Shown here in pieces: positions 33,221 to 42,582 of a DNA stretch of 64,000 nt; the first letter of the stretch is position 1, and the number at the start of each line of letters is the position of its first letter. Location: contig NW_025407835.1 in the NCBI RefSeq assembly GCF_003324165.1, positions 654,340 to 718,339 of the forward strand. The letters are read 5' to 3'. The translations under genes were made by a program, and so were the position numbers. The notes under the pieces are model-generated. The model was not told the origin of the DNA, ran no database searches, and saw only the letters and a list, made by a program, of their open reading frames with translations. The DNA is from Naegleria lovaniensis. Lineage: Eukaryota; Heterolobosea; Eutetramitea; Acrasida; Naegleriidae.

Positions 33221-33803
33221 TTATTTAGTTTCCAAGATGCCCGTATTGAATCCTTTATCGCCTGTAGAGGTACCACCTCCTCCATTCTCCATAACAAAGT
33301 CGAGTTTGACTAGAGTCCCATTTACGAGAGGGAATGTGCCCTTGTAGGTAATGACTCTGCCATCATCAACTGTTACTCGTACATCAAGTTGATTATTGAG
33401 ATAGGTTCCGGCTATGAATAGCGGTGATGAAATATTGTTAATGATCATTATTATTGTTAATGATCAAGTGGTGAATTATTGTTAATTTTAAGTGGTTAAA
33501 CCGTTTCATTCAATTTTTGACGATGAATTGTAATACATTCCGAGAATAAGTACATCCGAATATTGAAAACAATTTGATTATTTAATGGGATAATTATGAT
33601 GAAAGAATTCATAAAGAGCATGACAACTTACAATATGTCTTTTTTGCTTTTGATCCTTCGTTCTTATTGGATCCGCTCACGACCCCGTTATCATCAATAT
33701 CCACCTTCATTTCCCATCCTTTTACTGCTCTATTGGCAGACTGTCCTTTCAACAGTGTGTAAGTGGAAATGCCATCATCCCCTCCGATTTTGATTTTCAC
33801 CAT
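33221..33803 (-). CDS. Small beta-rich hypothetical protein, tandem paralogue B
   Basis: Two exons, 33632..33803 (172 nt) and 33221..33411 (191 nt), 120 aa, the same exon lengths and phase as paralogue A but with a 220-nt intron instead of 81 nt. The sequence is highly similar (MVKIKIGGDDG, VKGWEMKVDIDDNGVV, RVITYKGTFPLV). It replaces a Cys pair of A (GCSVGDKGCN) with GTSTGDKGFN. No known family. The genes are head-to-tail, 210 bp apart, indicating tandem duplication. Confidence 0.75.
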
Positions 33804-33895
33804 TCGTACTATTTTTTTCTTTAACAATTTCTAAATTCGGGCGACACAACCACACAGACATTAATTTCATAACCTTTGTAAGAACTGTTCAATTT

Positions 33896-34813
33896 TTACC
33901 TCAAAAGCTTTCTGTATAGTTTTTTAACCCTTGAAAATAAACTAGTTGTTCGACCCAATATTTTGTTTAGCTTTACCACGGTCTCCTGTACTTCCTTAAT
34001 GTCAGGACGAGTTTCAATGTCGTTGCTTGTCATTTTTTCCAATAATTTTGATAAGCTTGGAATTAAGTCGTCAGAGTCCGTCAGCAGTTGAATAGTTTTT
34101 CCTAACGAATAAATGTCAGACTTGAAGGGGTTGGTGAACTCTGGCGGCGCTTCGTTTCTTGTAAAAACTTTCTTTTCAGTAGCGAAGGAAAAATCTCCCA
34201 AAATCAAATGCATGTCTTCATCGTTATCATCTTCCACGAAAATGTTATCGGCATGAATATCTCTATGAATCACTTTGTTGGAGTGAATATCATTGAGAGC
34301 TTCCGCCATTTGCTCCAAAACAAGCACAGCAGTTTTGGAGTTCATTTTGATCGAGGAATACTTTGTTTGCAATGTCTGAGGATAGTATGGCATTTCTAAA
34401 GCCATAAATTCATCGGCAAAGGTGTAACCGCTTTCCTCGTCGTTTTGTGAAAATTGATGTGAATCAATAATTTTGATCACATGACCCGAGCTGAACGGTT
34501 TTGAAGCAATTTTAGTTGCTTCGTATCTGTAATTTAAATCATCCTTTTTAATCACTTTAAACACTCTTGTTTCGTTGTTCTTTAATTTAACTTTAAATAC
34601 TCCGGCAGCTTTGACTTGAAGGGCTTGCACTGAACTAGAGTCATTAATTCTTTGATGTTTCTGTAAGAATACTTGAAGAAGATGATGACATTTCATTGCT
34701 TGACAATGATATCCATTTACAGAAACAACGCAAATACCGAATGATGGAATGTACAATAGCATGAGAATCGTGAGAACGACCACCCAATTCATGAACTGCT
34801 TGGTGCAGGACAT
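33896..34813 (-). CDS. Membrane-anchored protein kinase-like protein (DFG altered to DFS)
   Basis: Intronless, 305 aa from ATG 34813, preceded by five A residues. The frame stays open further upstream over the divergent neighbour but that stretch is antisense to it. Residues 8-32 are a signal anchor (MNWVVVLTILMLLYIPSFGI). The kinase-like domain shows FKVIKK (candidate VAIK Lys), HRDIHADNIF, GDFSFA in place of DFG, and APPEF with SDIYSLG. No glycine-rich loop is evident. The metal-binding Asp is present, so activity cannot be excluded. The C-terminus is basic (SRVKKLYRKLLR). It shares a 61-bp bidirectional gap with a second kinase. Confidence 0.78.
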   Translation of the reverse strand: MSCTKQFMNWVVVLTILMLLYIPSFGICVVSVNGYHCQAMKCHHLLQVFLQKHQRINDSSSVQALQVKAAGVFKVKLKNNETRVFKVIKKDDLNYRYEATKIASKPFSSGHVIKIIDSHQFSQNDEESGYTFADEFMALEMPYYPQTLQTKYSSIKMNSKTAVLVLEQMAEALNDIHSNKVIHRDIHADNIFVEDDNDEDMHLILGDFSFATEKKVFTRNEAPPEFTNPFKSDIYSLGKTIQLLTDSDDLIPSLSKLLEKMTSNDIETRPDIKEVQETVVKLNKILGRTTSLFSRVKKLYRKLLR

Positions 34814-34874
34814 TTTTTGCGACAAGTCGTCGGTTTTTAATTTTTTGTAATTGTTTAAAAAATATTCCTTGGAC
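34814..34874. promoter_or_regulatory. Compact bidirectional promoter between two kinase genes
   Basis: Only 61 bp separate the two divergent start codons (34813 on minus, 34875 on plus). Any promoter and both 5' UTRs must fit here or lie inside the opposite genes. The stretch is AT-rich with T-runs at the left and A-runs mid-way. Confidence 0.55.
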
Positions 34875-35939
34875 ATGTCTTGGATATACAGTTTAACATC
34901 GTATTTTGGCAGGCCTTTAGAGAATGTGGCAAAAGACATTGAAAAAGATGTGAAAATGTCAGCTCGGAACATCTTTGCAGCAGATCCAAGCATTTGCCAT
35001 TGTGTTCCTCTTGCCAAAACATTCATGTCAGAAGTGTTCATTATTTTTCGAAGAAACAACGACTCTGATTTGTTCACAACAAGTGTCATGAAAATTGTGT
35101 TCAAAGATAACGTTCCCAGTCGTAGTAGTTGTAGAGACCTTCTTATTAGAGAGGCCTCCAATCATGAGCAAGCGTCTGAGAGCAACATCGCCAAATGTTT
35201 GAATGTCTTTGAAAAAGACAATTTCTGGTTGATTGAAATGAAATTTTATGGACTCGGATCGTTGCGAGATTTATCATTCAACACCGACCAGAAAAGACCA
35301 TTGACCACTGAAATGGCGATCACTGTGCTGCATCAAATTACCAAGGCTCTCGACTTCATTCAAATACTTCCATACGACAAACGCGACACCCTTCTTCTCC
35401 CTATTGTAGCAGATGGACGCTACATTCATCGAGACATTAAACCTGAAAACATTTTGGTCCAAAAGTATGACAAAGACAATGACGAAATTGAAGTTGTGTT
35501 GACAGATTTTGGTCTGTGTCGGTCCCTCAATTCTGTCGAAGAGGACAATGGTGGCACAGACGGGTACAGAGCTCCTGAAAAAAAGATTACAATTCGAAGT
35601 GATTTTTTCTCACTTGGAACATCATTACTGGAGATGTGGAATGAAACGAATGATGAACAGGGTCGAAAGTTAAAAGCATTTCTTTCAATTATGACCAAGG
35701 AGAATCCAGATGATCGTCCTCAGTCCACAAATGAGATTCTCCAGTTTTGCGAGTTGTTTCAGAACCCTGATCAAACGATTAGAATAGAACAGAAAGAACT
35801 CACAGTGACCAGCTATTCAAAACAGAGTACTTCTAACAACTGTGAACAAGTGAATTCCAATAACGGCTCGTTGAAAAGAAAAATCGAGAATTTAAGGGCA
35901 ACAATGAAAAACAAAGAGGCCAAAAAGAAAAAGAAGTGA
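34875..35939 (+). CDS. Protein kinase (Ser/Thr-type)
   Basis: Intronless, 354 aa, start ATG 34875 (MSWIYSL). The kinase domain covers about residues 35-290: SVMKIVFKD (candidate ATP-site Lys), YIHRDIKPENILV, TDFGLC, GTDGYRAPE, RSDFFSLGTSLLEMW. The glycine-rich loop is not recognisable and the lobe between alpha-C and the hinge is short. The C-terminal 60 residues are Asn/Ser then Lys-rich (KNKEAKKKKK), a possible nuclear or membrane-association signal. HRD, DFG and APE are intact, so it is probably active. Substrate is unknown. Confidence 0.85.
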   Translation: MSWIYSLTSYFGRPLENVAKDIEKDVKMSARNIFAADPSICHCVPLAKTFMSEVFIIFRRNNDSDLFTTSVMKIVFKDNVPSRSSCRDLLIREASNHEQASESNIAKCLNVFEKDNFWLIEMKFYGLGSLRDLSFNTDQKRPLTTEMAITVLHQITKALDFIQILPYDKRDTLLLPIVADGRYIHRDIKPENILVQKYDKDNDEIEVVLTDFGLCRSLNSVEEDNGGTDGYRAPEKKITIRSDFFSLGTSLLEMWNETNDEQGRKLKAFLSIMTKENPDDRPQSTNEILQFCELFQNPDQTIRIEQKELTVTSYSKQSTSNNCEQVNSNNGSLKRKIENLRATMKNKEAKKKKK

Positions 35940-36002
35940 TATTATTTTAAATACATCGCTGCCTTAGTTTGTGAAGGGTAATAAAGCAGTATTTTTGAGG
36001 GA

Positions 36003-38996
36003 ATGAAAACGTTTGGTGGTGTTATTGTAAAAATTCCAAACTTGGTTGTTGAAAGTCATGACCTGTCATTCGCTCAAAAAATTAATTGGTGTGAAACAAC
36101 AACGACTAACAAACCACAACAATCCTGCTTCATTTCCTATCTCTTCCCTATGACCACCGAGCCACACAAATTAATTGATCCAGCTGTCTTTTCATCATCT
36201 TTTTGTCTTTCCGATTATTTTGGCATGATGACAAGTGGCGTGATGAATCAAAAAATCACATCAGAGCAACAACAACCATCAGAAGAAGTCCAACAATCCA
36301 CAGCATCTACTACAACAACAACAACCGAAACCAATGACGTTCCAGAATTTCATTATCGTGTCGATTGTTTTAATAATTGTTCGGAGACTTGTCGAAACTT
36401 TTTGAAACATTTCCAAAATAATTGCCAGTTATTGTCCCTTCACGAAGAGACGAGTACTGAACCGAATCATCAATTATATCATCCAAATATCGATCTTGAT
36501 TTGAAGGAACATGTTGAAATTTCGAGTCTCATTGAACAATTTATTGTCACAATCGAATCGTCTCCAATAGAAGAAGTTGAAACAACCAGTAACAGTGGCA
36601 ATTCTCCCAATACAAGTTCTGAATCATCTTCAGCTTCGACAGAAAAGGATTTGAAAATCATTGATCTTGCTACTTTGGATATAAAAGGAAAACTGTCGAT
36701 TTCAAAAGCAAGTGGTTCGATACAGACCAATCTCAATTCCGATCCCATGAAAGATATGGATTCTAACAAGTTATGGATGCAGCTAGACTCACTCAACGGA
36801 ATTTCCTTTCACAAATGGATCGAGAAAATTATATTTCCATATTTGAGATTATCAAACATTCCTCCAAAAATTTACAACCACTTGAATGTATGGCATGATT
36901 TGATAAGAATTAATCCAGAATTGACACAAGAAATGACTGAAGTATTCTTTGCCTGTTATCCTTCACTGTTTAAACAACTGTCAGAGCATTATCCTTATTC
37001 CAACGATCAGAAAAATTGTCACCTGTTACTAGCTGAATATTTAATTGGAATTCTGTGGACGAATTACTTGACTATCCATGAAAAGAAGGAGTTACACATT
37101 TTCAATGAGATTGTTATGCAGAGAACTCTTCACTGTCTGAAATATTGGACCCAATACTATTTTGATCGTTTTGATTTTTGGACGAATCAATTTGTGTCAA
37201 ATTCTCTTCAAGAACTTATGGAGCTATTCCAAAATCTTCAACTGATATCAGAAGAATCATACGAGAAATTGTCACAATTCAGGGTTTGCCTTTCTTCCAT
37301 TCGAGAATTGTTACAAACTTCACAAGTTCAAAGAGATTTTCCCTTTTCCATGTCTAGATGGAAGGAATATGTAGAAACGAAAAAGGAAGAACTTGGTTTG
37401 AATGAAAAAGAGACTCCCAATGAAGAAGAAGGCGAAAGACAGTCTCTAAATGAACAAGCAGATACTGATATCATTCAAGTAGTGGAAGAAGTTGCTGAAA
37501 ATGGAGAAGAGGAAGACGACGAGGATGAGGATGACATGGATCTCTCTGAAATGTTTCACAATTTGTCATGTTCCATCATGTCTCAATTCGATTTATCACA
37601 AATTCACATTCCAGAGCTCTTCAAAGACAAGCTTGATGAGTCCATGTTGAATTCTCTTCTTGAAACGACATTTGACAACATGAATGACACTGACTCGTCA
37701 CAACTCATTCAACAATTCGTGCTCTCCTTCATGAAAAGAATTTATCCCGAAAGGAGTGAAAGCGGCGAATTGGAAAACATGCCCACTACTGATTTATATT
37801 TTGAATTTATTTCGTTATGGTCTCCACTAGAAATTGCCAAACAGTTGACAAATTATGAATTTGTGTATTGTTTCGAGGCATGCAACACCCATGACTTTTT
37901 TGCAACCATTTCCAAAAGTTCATCAAACACACATTCGTCACAAAATCCCTATAATTTGAATCACATGATTGAAAGATTTAATTGGCTCTCCTTTTGGATT
38001 TGTTACATCATATTGAAACAAAAAGACATGAAAACTCGAGTCAAAACGATGGCATACTTCGTTCAGGTGATGTTCTTTGTCATGTGCTTGCAAAACTATC
38101 AAAGTTCAATGAGTATTCTGAGTGCCTTTCACAGCACGTCAATTGTGAAATTAAGCAAAGCTTGGGATCAACTATCAACATTCGAAAATGACGAAGAAGA
38201 TGTTACATTTAACTTGCCATCATTTCCTTATTATCAATTTTTGAAAGGAGCCAATGAGTTATTTTCTTTTGACAAGAAATTTTTCAATCTCAAATGTCAC
38301 ATCATTTCAGAAATTGAGAAAAAGTTACAATCTAATGAGAGTGAATCCTCCATTTCTTGCATTCCATATATTGGAGCTTTTTTGGGTGAAATTTCAGCCA
38401 TTGAAACTTATTTCAATGACTTTTTCTCGTTCAATGAAGCAAATATTCCACAACATGGACATAACAAGCCTCATCATCCTCATCATCATCATCAGCATAG
38501 CTATTTCAAAACAAACCCCAACACAACCATTCACACTCATCAAATTCCACATCATTACATGTTTAATTATGAAAAGAAAAAGAAAATTACAAAACCAATT
38601 AAGGAAATTCAAACATTCCAAAAACTTTCTCGAGTGAGAACAACTACCGATCAATTGAACCAGAGTATTCCACATGCGTTATTTAAACCAATTCCAATTT
38701 TGCACGTATTGCTTTCAACGAGCGAATTGATCAAATCGCTTCCAACAGATCCTAAACTTTCTGACACTATCCATGTGAATGGAAGTGTCAATCCATTAAT
38801 TCGAAGTGACAGCTTGACGAGTATTGGTTTGGACAGTCCTACACTCTCAACAGCATCGAATAGCTCAAACAATGGATCTGGATTTTTCCAAAGTCAATCT
38901 GTCATGGCGTTAATGGCTCTCAAGTCCAATGCTCACAGCGATTATATCAAGAAAATATTTAGAGAAATGGCTAAGGAAATTGTGAAGAATGAATAA
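36003..38996 (+). CDS. Ras guanine-nucleotide exchange factor (RasGEF)
   Basis: Intronless, 997 aa, start ATG 36003. Residues 1-255 are low complexity. A REM/RasGEF-N helical region spans about 256-440 (LWMQLDSLNG, WMNYLTIHEK-like helices). An acidic linker (EEEDDEDEDDMD) follows. The CDC25-type catalytic domain begins near 606 with SPLEIAKQLTNYEF and continues through MIERFNWLSFWICYIIL, FVQVMFFVMCLQNYQSSMSI and HSTSIVKLSKAWDQL. A His-rich insert lies near 820-850. RasGEFs load GTP onto Ras; the window encodes an F-box/Ras fusion and a pseudo-Ras fusion, but specificity is not shown. Confidence 0.88.
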   Translation: MKTFGGVIVKIPNLVVESHDLSFAQKINWCETTTTNKPQQSCFISYLFPMTTEPHKLIDPAVFSSSFCLSDYFGMMTSGVMNQKITSEQQQPSEEVQQSTASTTTTTTETNDVPEFHYRVDCFNNCSETCRNFLKHFQNNCQLLSLHEETSTEPNHQLYHPNIDLDLKEHVEISSLIEQFIVTIESSPIEEVETTSNSGNSPNTSSESSSASTEKDLKIIDLATLDIKGKLSISKASGSIQTNLNSDPMKDMDSNKLWMQLDSLNGISFHKWIEKIIFPYLRLSNIPPKIYNHLNVWHDLIRINPELTQEMTEVFFACYPSLFKQLSEHYPYSNDQKNCHLLLAEYLIGILWTNYLTIHEKKELHIFNEIVMQRTLHCLKYWTQYYFDRFDFWTNQFVSNSLQELMELFQNLQLISEESYEKLSQFRVCLSSIRELLQTSQVQRDFPFSMSRWKEYVETKKEELGLNEKETPNEEEGERQSLNEQADTDIIQVVEEVAENGEEEDDEDEDDMDLSEMFHNLSCSIMSQFDLSQIHIPELFKDKLDESMLNSLLETTFDNMNDTDSSQLIQQFVLSFMKRIYPERSESGELENMPTTDLYFEFISLWSPLEIAKQLTNYEFVYCFEACNTHDFFATISKSSSNTHSSQNPYNLNHMIERFNWLSFWICYIILKQKDMKTRVKTMAYFVQVMFFVMCLQNYQSSMSILSAFHSTSIVKLSKAWDQLSTFENDEEDVTFNLPSFPYYQFLKGANELFSFDKKFFNLKCHIISEIEKKLQSNESESSISCIPYIGAFLGEISAIETYFNDFFSFNEANIPQHGHNKPHHPHHHHQHSYFKTNPNTTIHTHQIPHHYMFNYEKKKKITKPIKEIQTFQKLSRVRTTTDQLNQSIPHALFKPIPILHVLLSTSELIKSLPTDPKLSDTIHVNGSVNPLIRSDSLTSIGLDSPTLSTASNSSNNGSGFFQSQSVMALMALKSNAHSDYIKKIFREMAKEIVKNE

Positions 38997-39128
38997 TGAA
39001 AAGTCATGAATTGATTCAAGAACGTAAAAAGATTAGCTAATTTTGTGGTATCATTTTGCACATGTCATTTGTCACGGCTATTTGTTTGTACATTTTTGGA
39101 CTCCAACTCATTTGCTAACATCAAAAAA

Positions 39129-40583
39129 ATGTTACTTGATTTAATTGGTATTGTGACCCTCGTTGTTTGTATTATTTGGTTGATACAGCAAGACGGAGCA
39201 TCCATCGAAGCAATCATCAACAATATTTCATCATCGACATTTGCTGTCATTGGCAAAACAAAACACTCGAAAAATGTAGTAGATGAAAAATTAGATAACT
39301 CCTCATGCGGTCGTCACTCTCGACGTTGTTTATTGCAATGTCATGATGAAACTGCAATTACTGGGAAGGAACTAGTATTTTATGTAGAATTGAATTTTGA
39401 ACCTTTTTTGGATGGAAATAATGGAATCGTTTCTTGTTCCTCGAGAATGACCACAAATTTTGAAACGGATGAGCATGCAACAACAGAAGCAAAGGAAGAG
39501 GAGGTTAATGGCAGTGAAGTGTTTTCGGTTCTAAAAAAGGAAATTATGAACGGTGTCAAAAACGTCATTCAATGTCCTTATTATGACATCAAAATTTCAT
39601 ATTACGACAATGAATGGAAACGTCCATTGGTGGTGGTGAATGACCAGGGTGTTGACAAGATGTTTCGAACCATCCTTAGACATCAGCATTTGCATCATGA
39701 TTCCAAAACATTTCCATCGTCCTCTCCACACCACTCGGACCTGAACATGTTGCCAAACGATACATCCTATCATGTCTACAACGACATTAACCATCGACCA
39801 GTAATTGTTGTAAATATTGTGCCATTACACGACGCTAGGCCATTCCTTAATCTCGGTAAAAGATTGATGGAATATTGTAAATATGAAAAAGCAATTTACA
39901 GCTTCACAAAAGCCATTGAACGACAATCTAAGGAAGCTCATCTCTTTAGAGGTGAATGTTATATTGATTCAAAGGAAAAGGAACTCGAAGGAAATATTTT
40001 AGAAGATTTCACAGCGTTTATTGACTCATGTCAACATTCTTCATATGGCCAACAATTAGGTTTATTGGTGAGAGGAAGTTTTCATCACGACATGGGAAAC
40101 TATCATGCCGCCCTCGAAGATTTGAGTCAAGTTGTAAATCATGTCACCTATTCCACATGGGCGCATTTACTTCTTGCACTGGTATTTAAGGATTTGCGAC
40201 AGCTTGAGAAAGCTTCTCAGGAAATTTCTCGTGTGAATATTCCACTAGATCCTGCTTGTGAATTACCTCGTGCTGGAGAAGAGAATCAACAAGACCCAGT
40301 TGGTACTAGCTCAACGATTCAGAATCCAGAAAATCAGGAAACATCTACAACTCCCTTCCATGGCACGAGAAACAATTCACTTCAATGCAGTTATCTGTCA
40401 CATGACTTGTTTTTATTTCCATCCGTGATAAACAAAATTGTGAGACGAGATGGAGAATTGGGCAATGTCTTTTCCAAGCTCCTGACCAAGAGCAAACAAT
40501 TTCAACAACACAACGAGGATATGAGCGAAATGCAAGAACTCTTCCCAACAACGAACTTGGAACCAACCATAAATGTACATTAA
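39129..40583 (+). CDS. TPR-containing predicted membrane protein
   Basis: Intronless, 484 aa from ATG 39129, which follows six A residues; an in-frame GTG at 39045 is not used. Residues 1-22 form a hydrophobic signal anchor (LLDLIGIVTLVVCIIWLI). A poorly structured Ser/His region follows. About 235-380 contains TPR-like helix pairs (GKRLMEYCKYEKAIYSFTKA, GSFHHDMGNYHAALEDLSQ, LALVFKDLRQLEKASQEI). The C-terminus has a short helical stretch (VINKIVRRDGELGNVFSKLL). TPRs bind peptide segments of partner proteins; no partner can be inferred. Confidence 0.72.
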   Translation: MLLDLIGIVTLVVCIIWLIQQDGASIEAIINNISSSTFAVIGKTKHSKNVVDEKLDNSSCGRHSRRCLLQCHDETAITGKELVFYVELNFEPFLDGNNGIVSCSSRMTTNFETDEHATTEAKEEEVNGSEVFSVLKKEIMNGVKNVIQCPYYDIKISYYDNEWKRPLVVVNDQGVDKMFRTILRHQHLHHDSKTFPSSSPHHSDLNMLPNDTSYHVYNDINHRPVIVVNIVPLHDARPFLNLGKRLMEYCKYEKAIYSFTKAIERQSKEAHLFRGECYIDSKEKELEGNILEDFTAFIDSCQHSSYGQQLGLLVRGSFHHDMGNYHAALEDLSQVVNHVTYSTWAHLLLALVFKDLRQLEKASQEISRVNIPLDPACELPRAGEENQQDPVGTSSTIQNPENQETSTTPFHGTRNNSLQCSYLSHDLFLFPSVINKIVRRDGELGNVFSKLLTKSKQFQQHNEDMSEMQELFPTTNLEPTINVH

Positions 40584-40612
40584 AACGGAAAAGAGTTCCA
40601 TCACAAAAAAAA

Positions 40613-41405
40613 ATGAAACTCCCATATGCCCTTATTGCCTTAGTAATGATGATGATCATGATCGCTGCGGGCGTGAAGGCCATCTCCACCGATCAATTAA
40701 TGGCAGTCATGCCAAAATTGAAAAGAACTAAGGCGGAGGGATATCTTCCATATTTGAATCGGGCCATGAGTGATGGTAGTATTAATACTTGTTGTAGAAT
40801 GAGTGCGTTTTTGGCTCAACTTGCCCATGAATCGGGAGATTTGGCTTGGTGGACTGAATTTTCTTCCGGTGAGCAATATGAAGGAAGAAAGGTAAGGGGA
40901 ACATTATTCTCTCATCTTGTTTTTCAATTTGAATGATTATTAATTTTTGGTTCATCAAAGGATTTGGGAAATATTTATCCAGGAGATGGTCCAAAGGTAA
41001 GTGTTTTTGGTCTTTGAGAGAAGTAACATCGTTATCACACAATCAACAGTATAAAGGCCGCGGTCCAATTCAAATATGTGGTAGAGCAAATTATAGAGCT
41101 GCTGGCCAAGCTATTGGTGTGGATTTGTAAGTGGATACATTTATTTTGATCATAAAACAAGAAGATTTTAACGATTAATATCTATGCTTGAAAATCACAG
41201 AGAGAACAATCCAACAAGAGCATCAGACACTGATGTCGGATTTAAAACAGCTGCATGGTTCTGGAATAGTCGTTCCCTTAATAAGTATGCAGACTGCTCT
41301 CAAAGTGGCTTTGACACCATCACCAAGAAGATTAACGGAGGCTACAATGGCAAAGAAGATCGTGACAAGAAATTCGCAAATGCCAAGTCTGTTCTTGGAT
41401 GCTAA
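40613..41405 (+). CDS. Secreted GH19 chitinase-like glycoside hydrolase
   Basis: Four exons: 40613..40891, 40961..40996 (36 nt), 41050..41126 and 41201..41405, 198 aa. A signal peptide spans residues 1-23 (LPYALIALVMMMIMIAAGVKA). The domain is a compact bacterial-type GH19: FLAQLAHESG with the first catalytic Glu, YEGRK with the second, then [27 protein letters not shown], and WFWNSRSLNKYAD. GH19 enzymes cut chitin or related cell-wall glycans, fitting a predator of bacteria or fungi. The length (about 175 aa mature) resembles bacterial and phage lysozyme-type members more than plant chitinases; horizontal acquisition followed by intron gain is an inference. Confidence 0.9.
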
Positions 41406-41750
41406 GATGTAACACAAATAAACTTCCATCGTTGATCAATTTGGAACTTTGCAACTCCTTGTCTCATCCGTCAAGCCAAAGATAAAAACGCGAAAAAAAC
41501 TGTCTCACTCCCCTGCTGCCTTTTGGCACATATTTTTCAATGATTGTTGCTCTGTGAAATCCAACATTTAGTTACTGTTTTCGATTTTTGCACGCCCACA
41601 TTCACACTCGGATATCATTTCTTCAATAATTATCAACATCACTCAGTCCGATTTTTTGAAACCAAACATCTACATCACCACACACACCATCCAACCACCT
41701 TTGATTATTACTCTCTGTCTACACTGCCACACCCCATTCGTGTCTTTCCA
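41406..41750. other. Intergenic 41406-41750, no gene seen
   Basis: The 3' flank of the chitinase and the leader of the following gene. The frame of the downstream gene is open from a TTG at 41544, but there is no ATG before 41751; the region is rich in CAC/CAT. Confidence 0.5.
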
Positions 41751-42485
41751 ATGAGTAACAACATTCCTCTCCTCGAACCATCAACAACAGAAGATTCGAA
41801 CAACATTCAACTCGTAGAATCTGCCTACTACACACAACCCGTTCATGACTTGGAAATTGTCGATGATGCCAAATCGACTCTTCCCGATTCCACACCCACT
41901 GCCACGCCCCCAAAACTCACACGACGAGAACAATTAAAAAAATATTGGACCATTTTCAGGAGAGCTACTTTTGGAAATCGAAGATTGAAATCTTACTTGT
42001 TGACTGTGTGTAAATTTTTCAGTGTCACGTTTTTACAAGCAAATAATTTATTTGAGTTGGAGAAGGCTACTATTCATCCTGCTTTTGCCAAATCGATTGA
42101 AATTATTTCTTATACTTTTATGGCAGTGTTGATCTTGTCATTTACTTTTAGATATGTCAGAGAAGTTTATTGTTCTTGGAAAAAAAGACCGTTGAACATT
42201 ACTTTGAATTGGGCAGAAGCTTGTATTTTCTTTCTTTACTTTATTTTTTCATGCATGACAGCTGTCACTCATTTGGTTTTTATTGGAAAAAGTGCATACA
42301 ATGAAACAAATCCTGCAACGCCAACCAAAATCGGCATGGGTGTATTTGGAGTATTAGTGAATTATTACATTATTTTGGAAAAAGCTTGGGCCTATTTGAA
42401 AGCTTCAAAATATTCTGCGAGTATGTATTTGGCTAAGGGAACTCTTATTCCAAAAGCCCATCCAAACGAAAAGAAGACCAAGTAG
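41751..42485 (+). CDS. Multi-pass membrane protein of unknown function
   Basis: Intronless, 244 aa from ATG 41751 (MSNNIPLLEP). Residues 1-70 are polar with an acidic/Pro-rich tail. Three or four membrane helices follow: around SYLLTVCKFFSVTFL, then IEIISYTFMAVLILSF, ACIFFLYFIFSCMTAVTHLVF and MGVFGVLVNYYIILEKAW. The C-terminus is Lys-rich (HPNEKKTK), a possible ER-retention type tail (KKTK). There is no signal peptide. I do not recognise the family. Confidence 0.7.
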   Translation: MSNNIPLLEPSTTEDSNNIQLVESAYYTQPVHDLEIVDDAKSTLPDSTPTATPPKLTRREQLKKYWTIFRRATFGNRRLKSYLLTVCKFFSVTFLQANNLFELEKATIHPAFAKSIEIISYTFMAVLILSFTFRYVREVYCSWKKRPLNITLNWAEACIFFLYFIFSCMTAVTHLVFIGKSAYNETNPATPTKIGMGVFGVLVNYYIILEKAWAYLKASKYSASMYLAKGTLIPKAHPNEKKTK

Positions 42486-42582
42486 AGTCATGGTTGAAAA
42501 CTCCTAAAAAACTGTTTTGGTCAAATTCCAAATGTTATAAATTTGATGAATTCTTACTACCTTAGAACCTAAGACAATTAAT

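Noticed and set aside
34814-35161. Upstream extension of the minus-strand kinase
   Set aside because: It is antisense to the other kinase's coding region, and an A-tract plus signal anchor mark ATG 34813.
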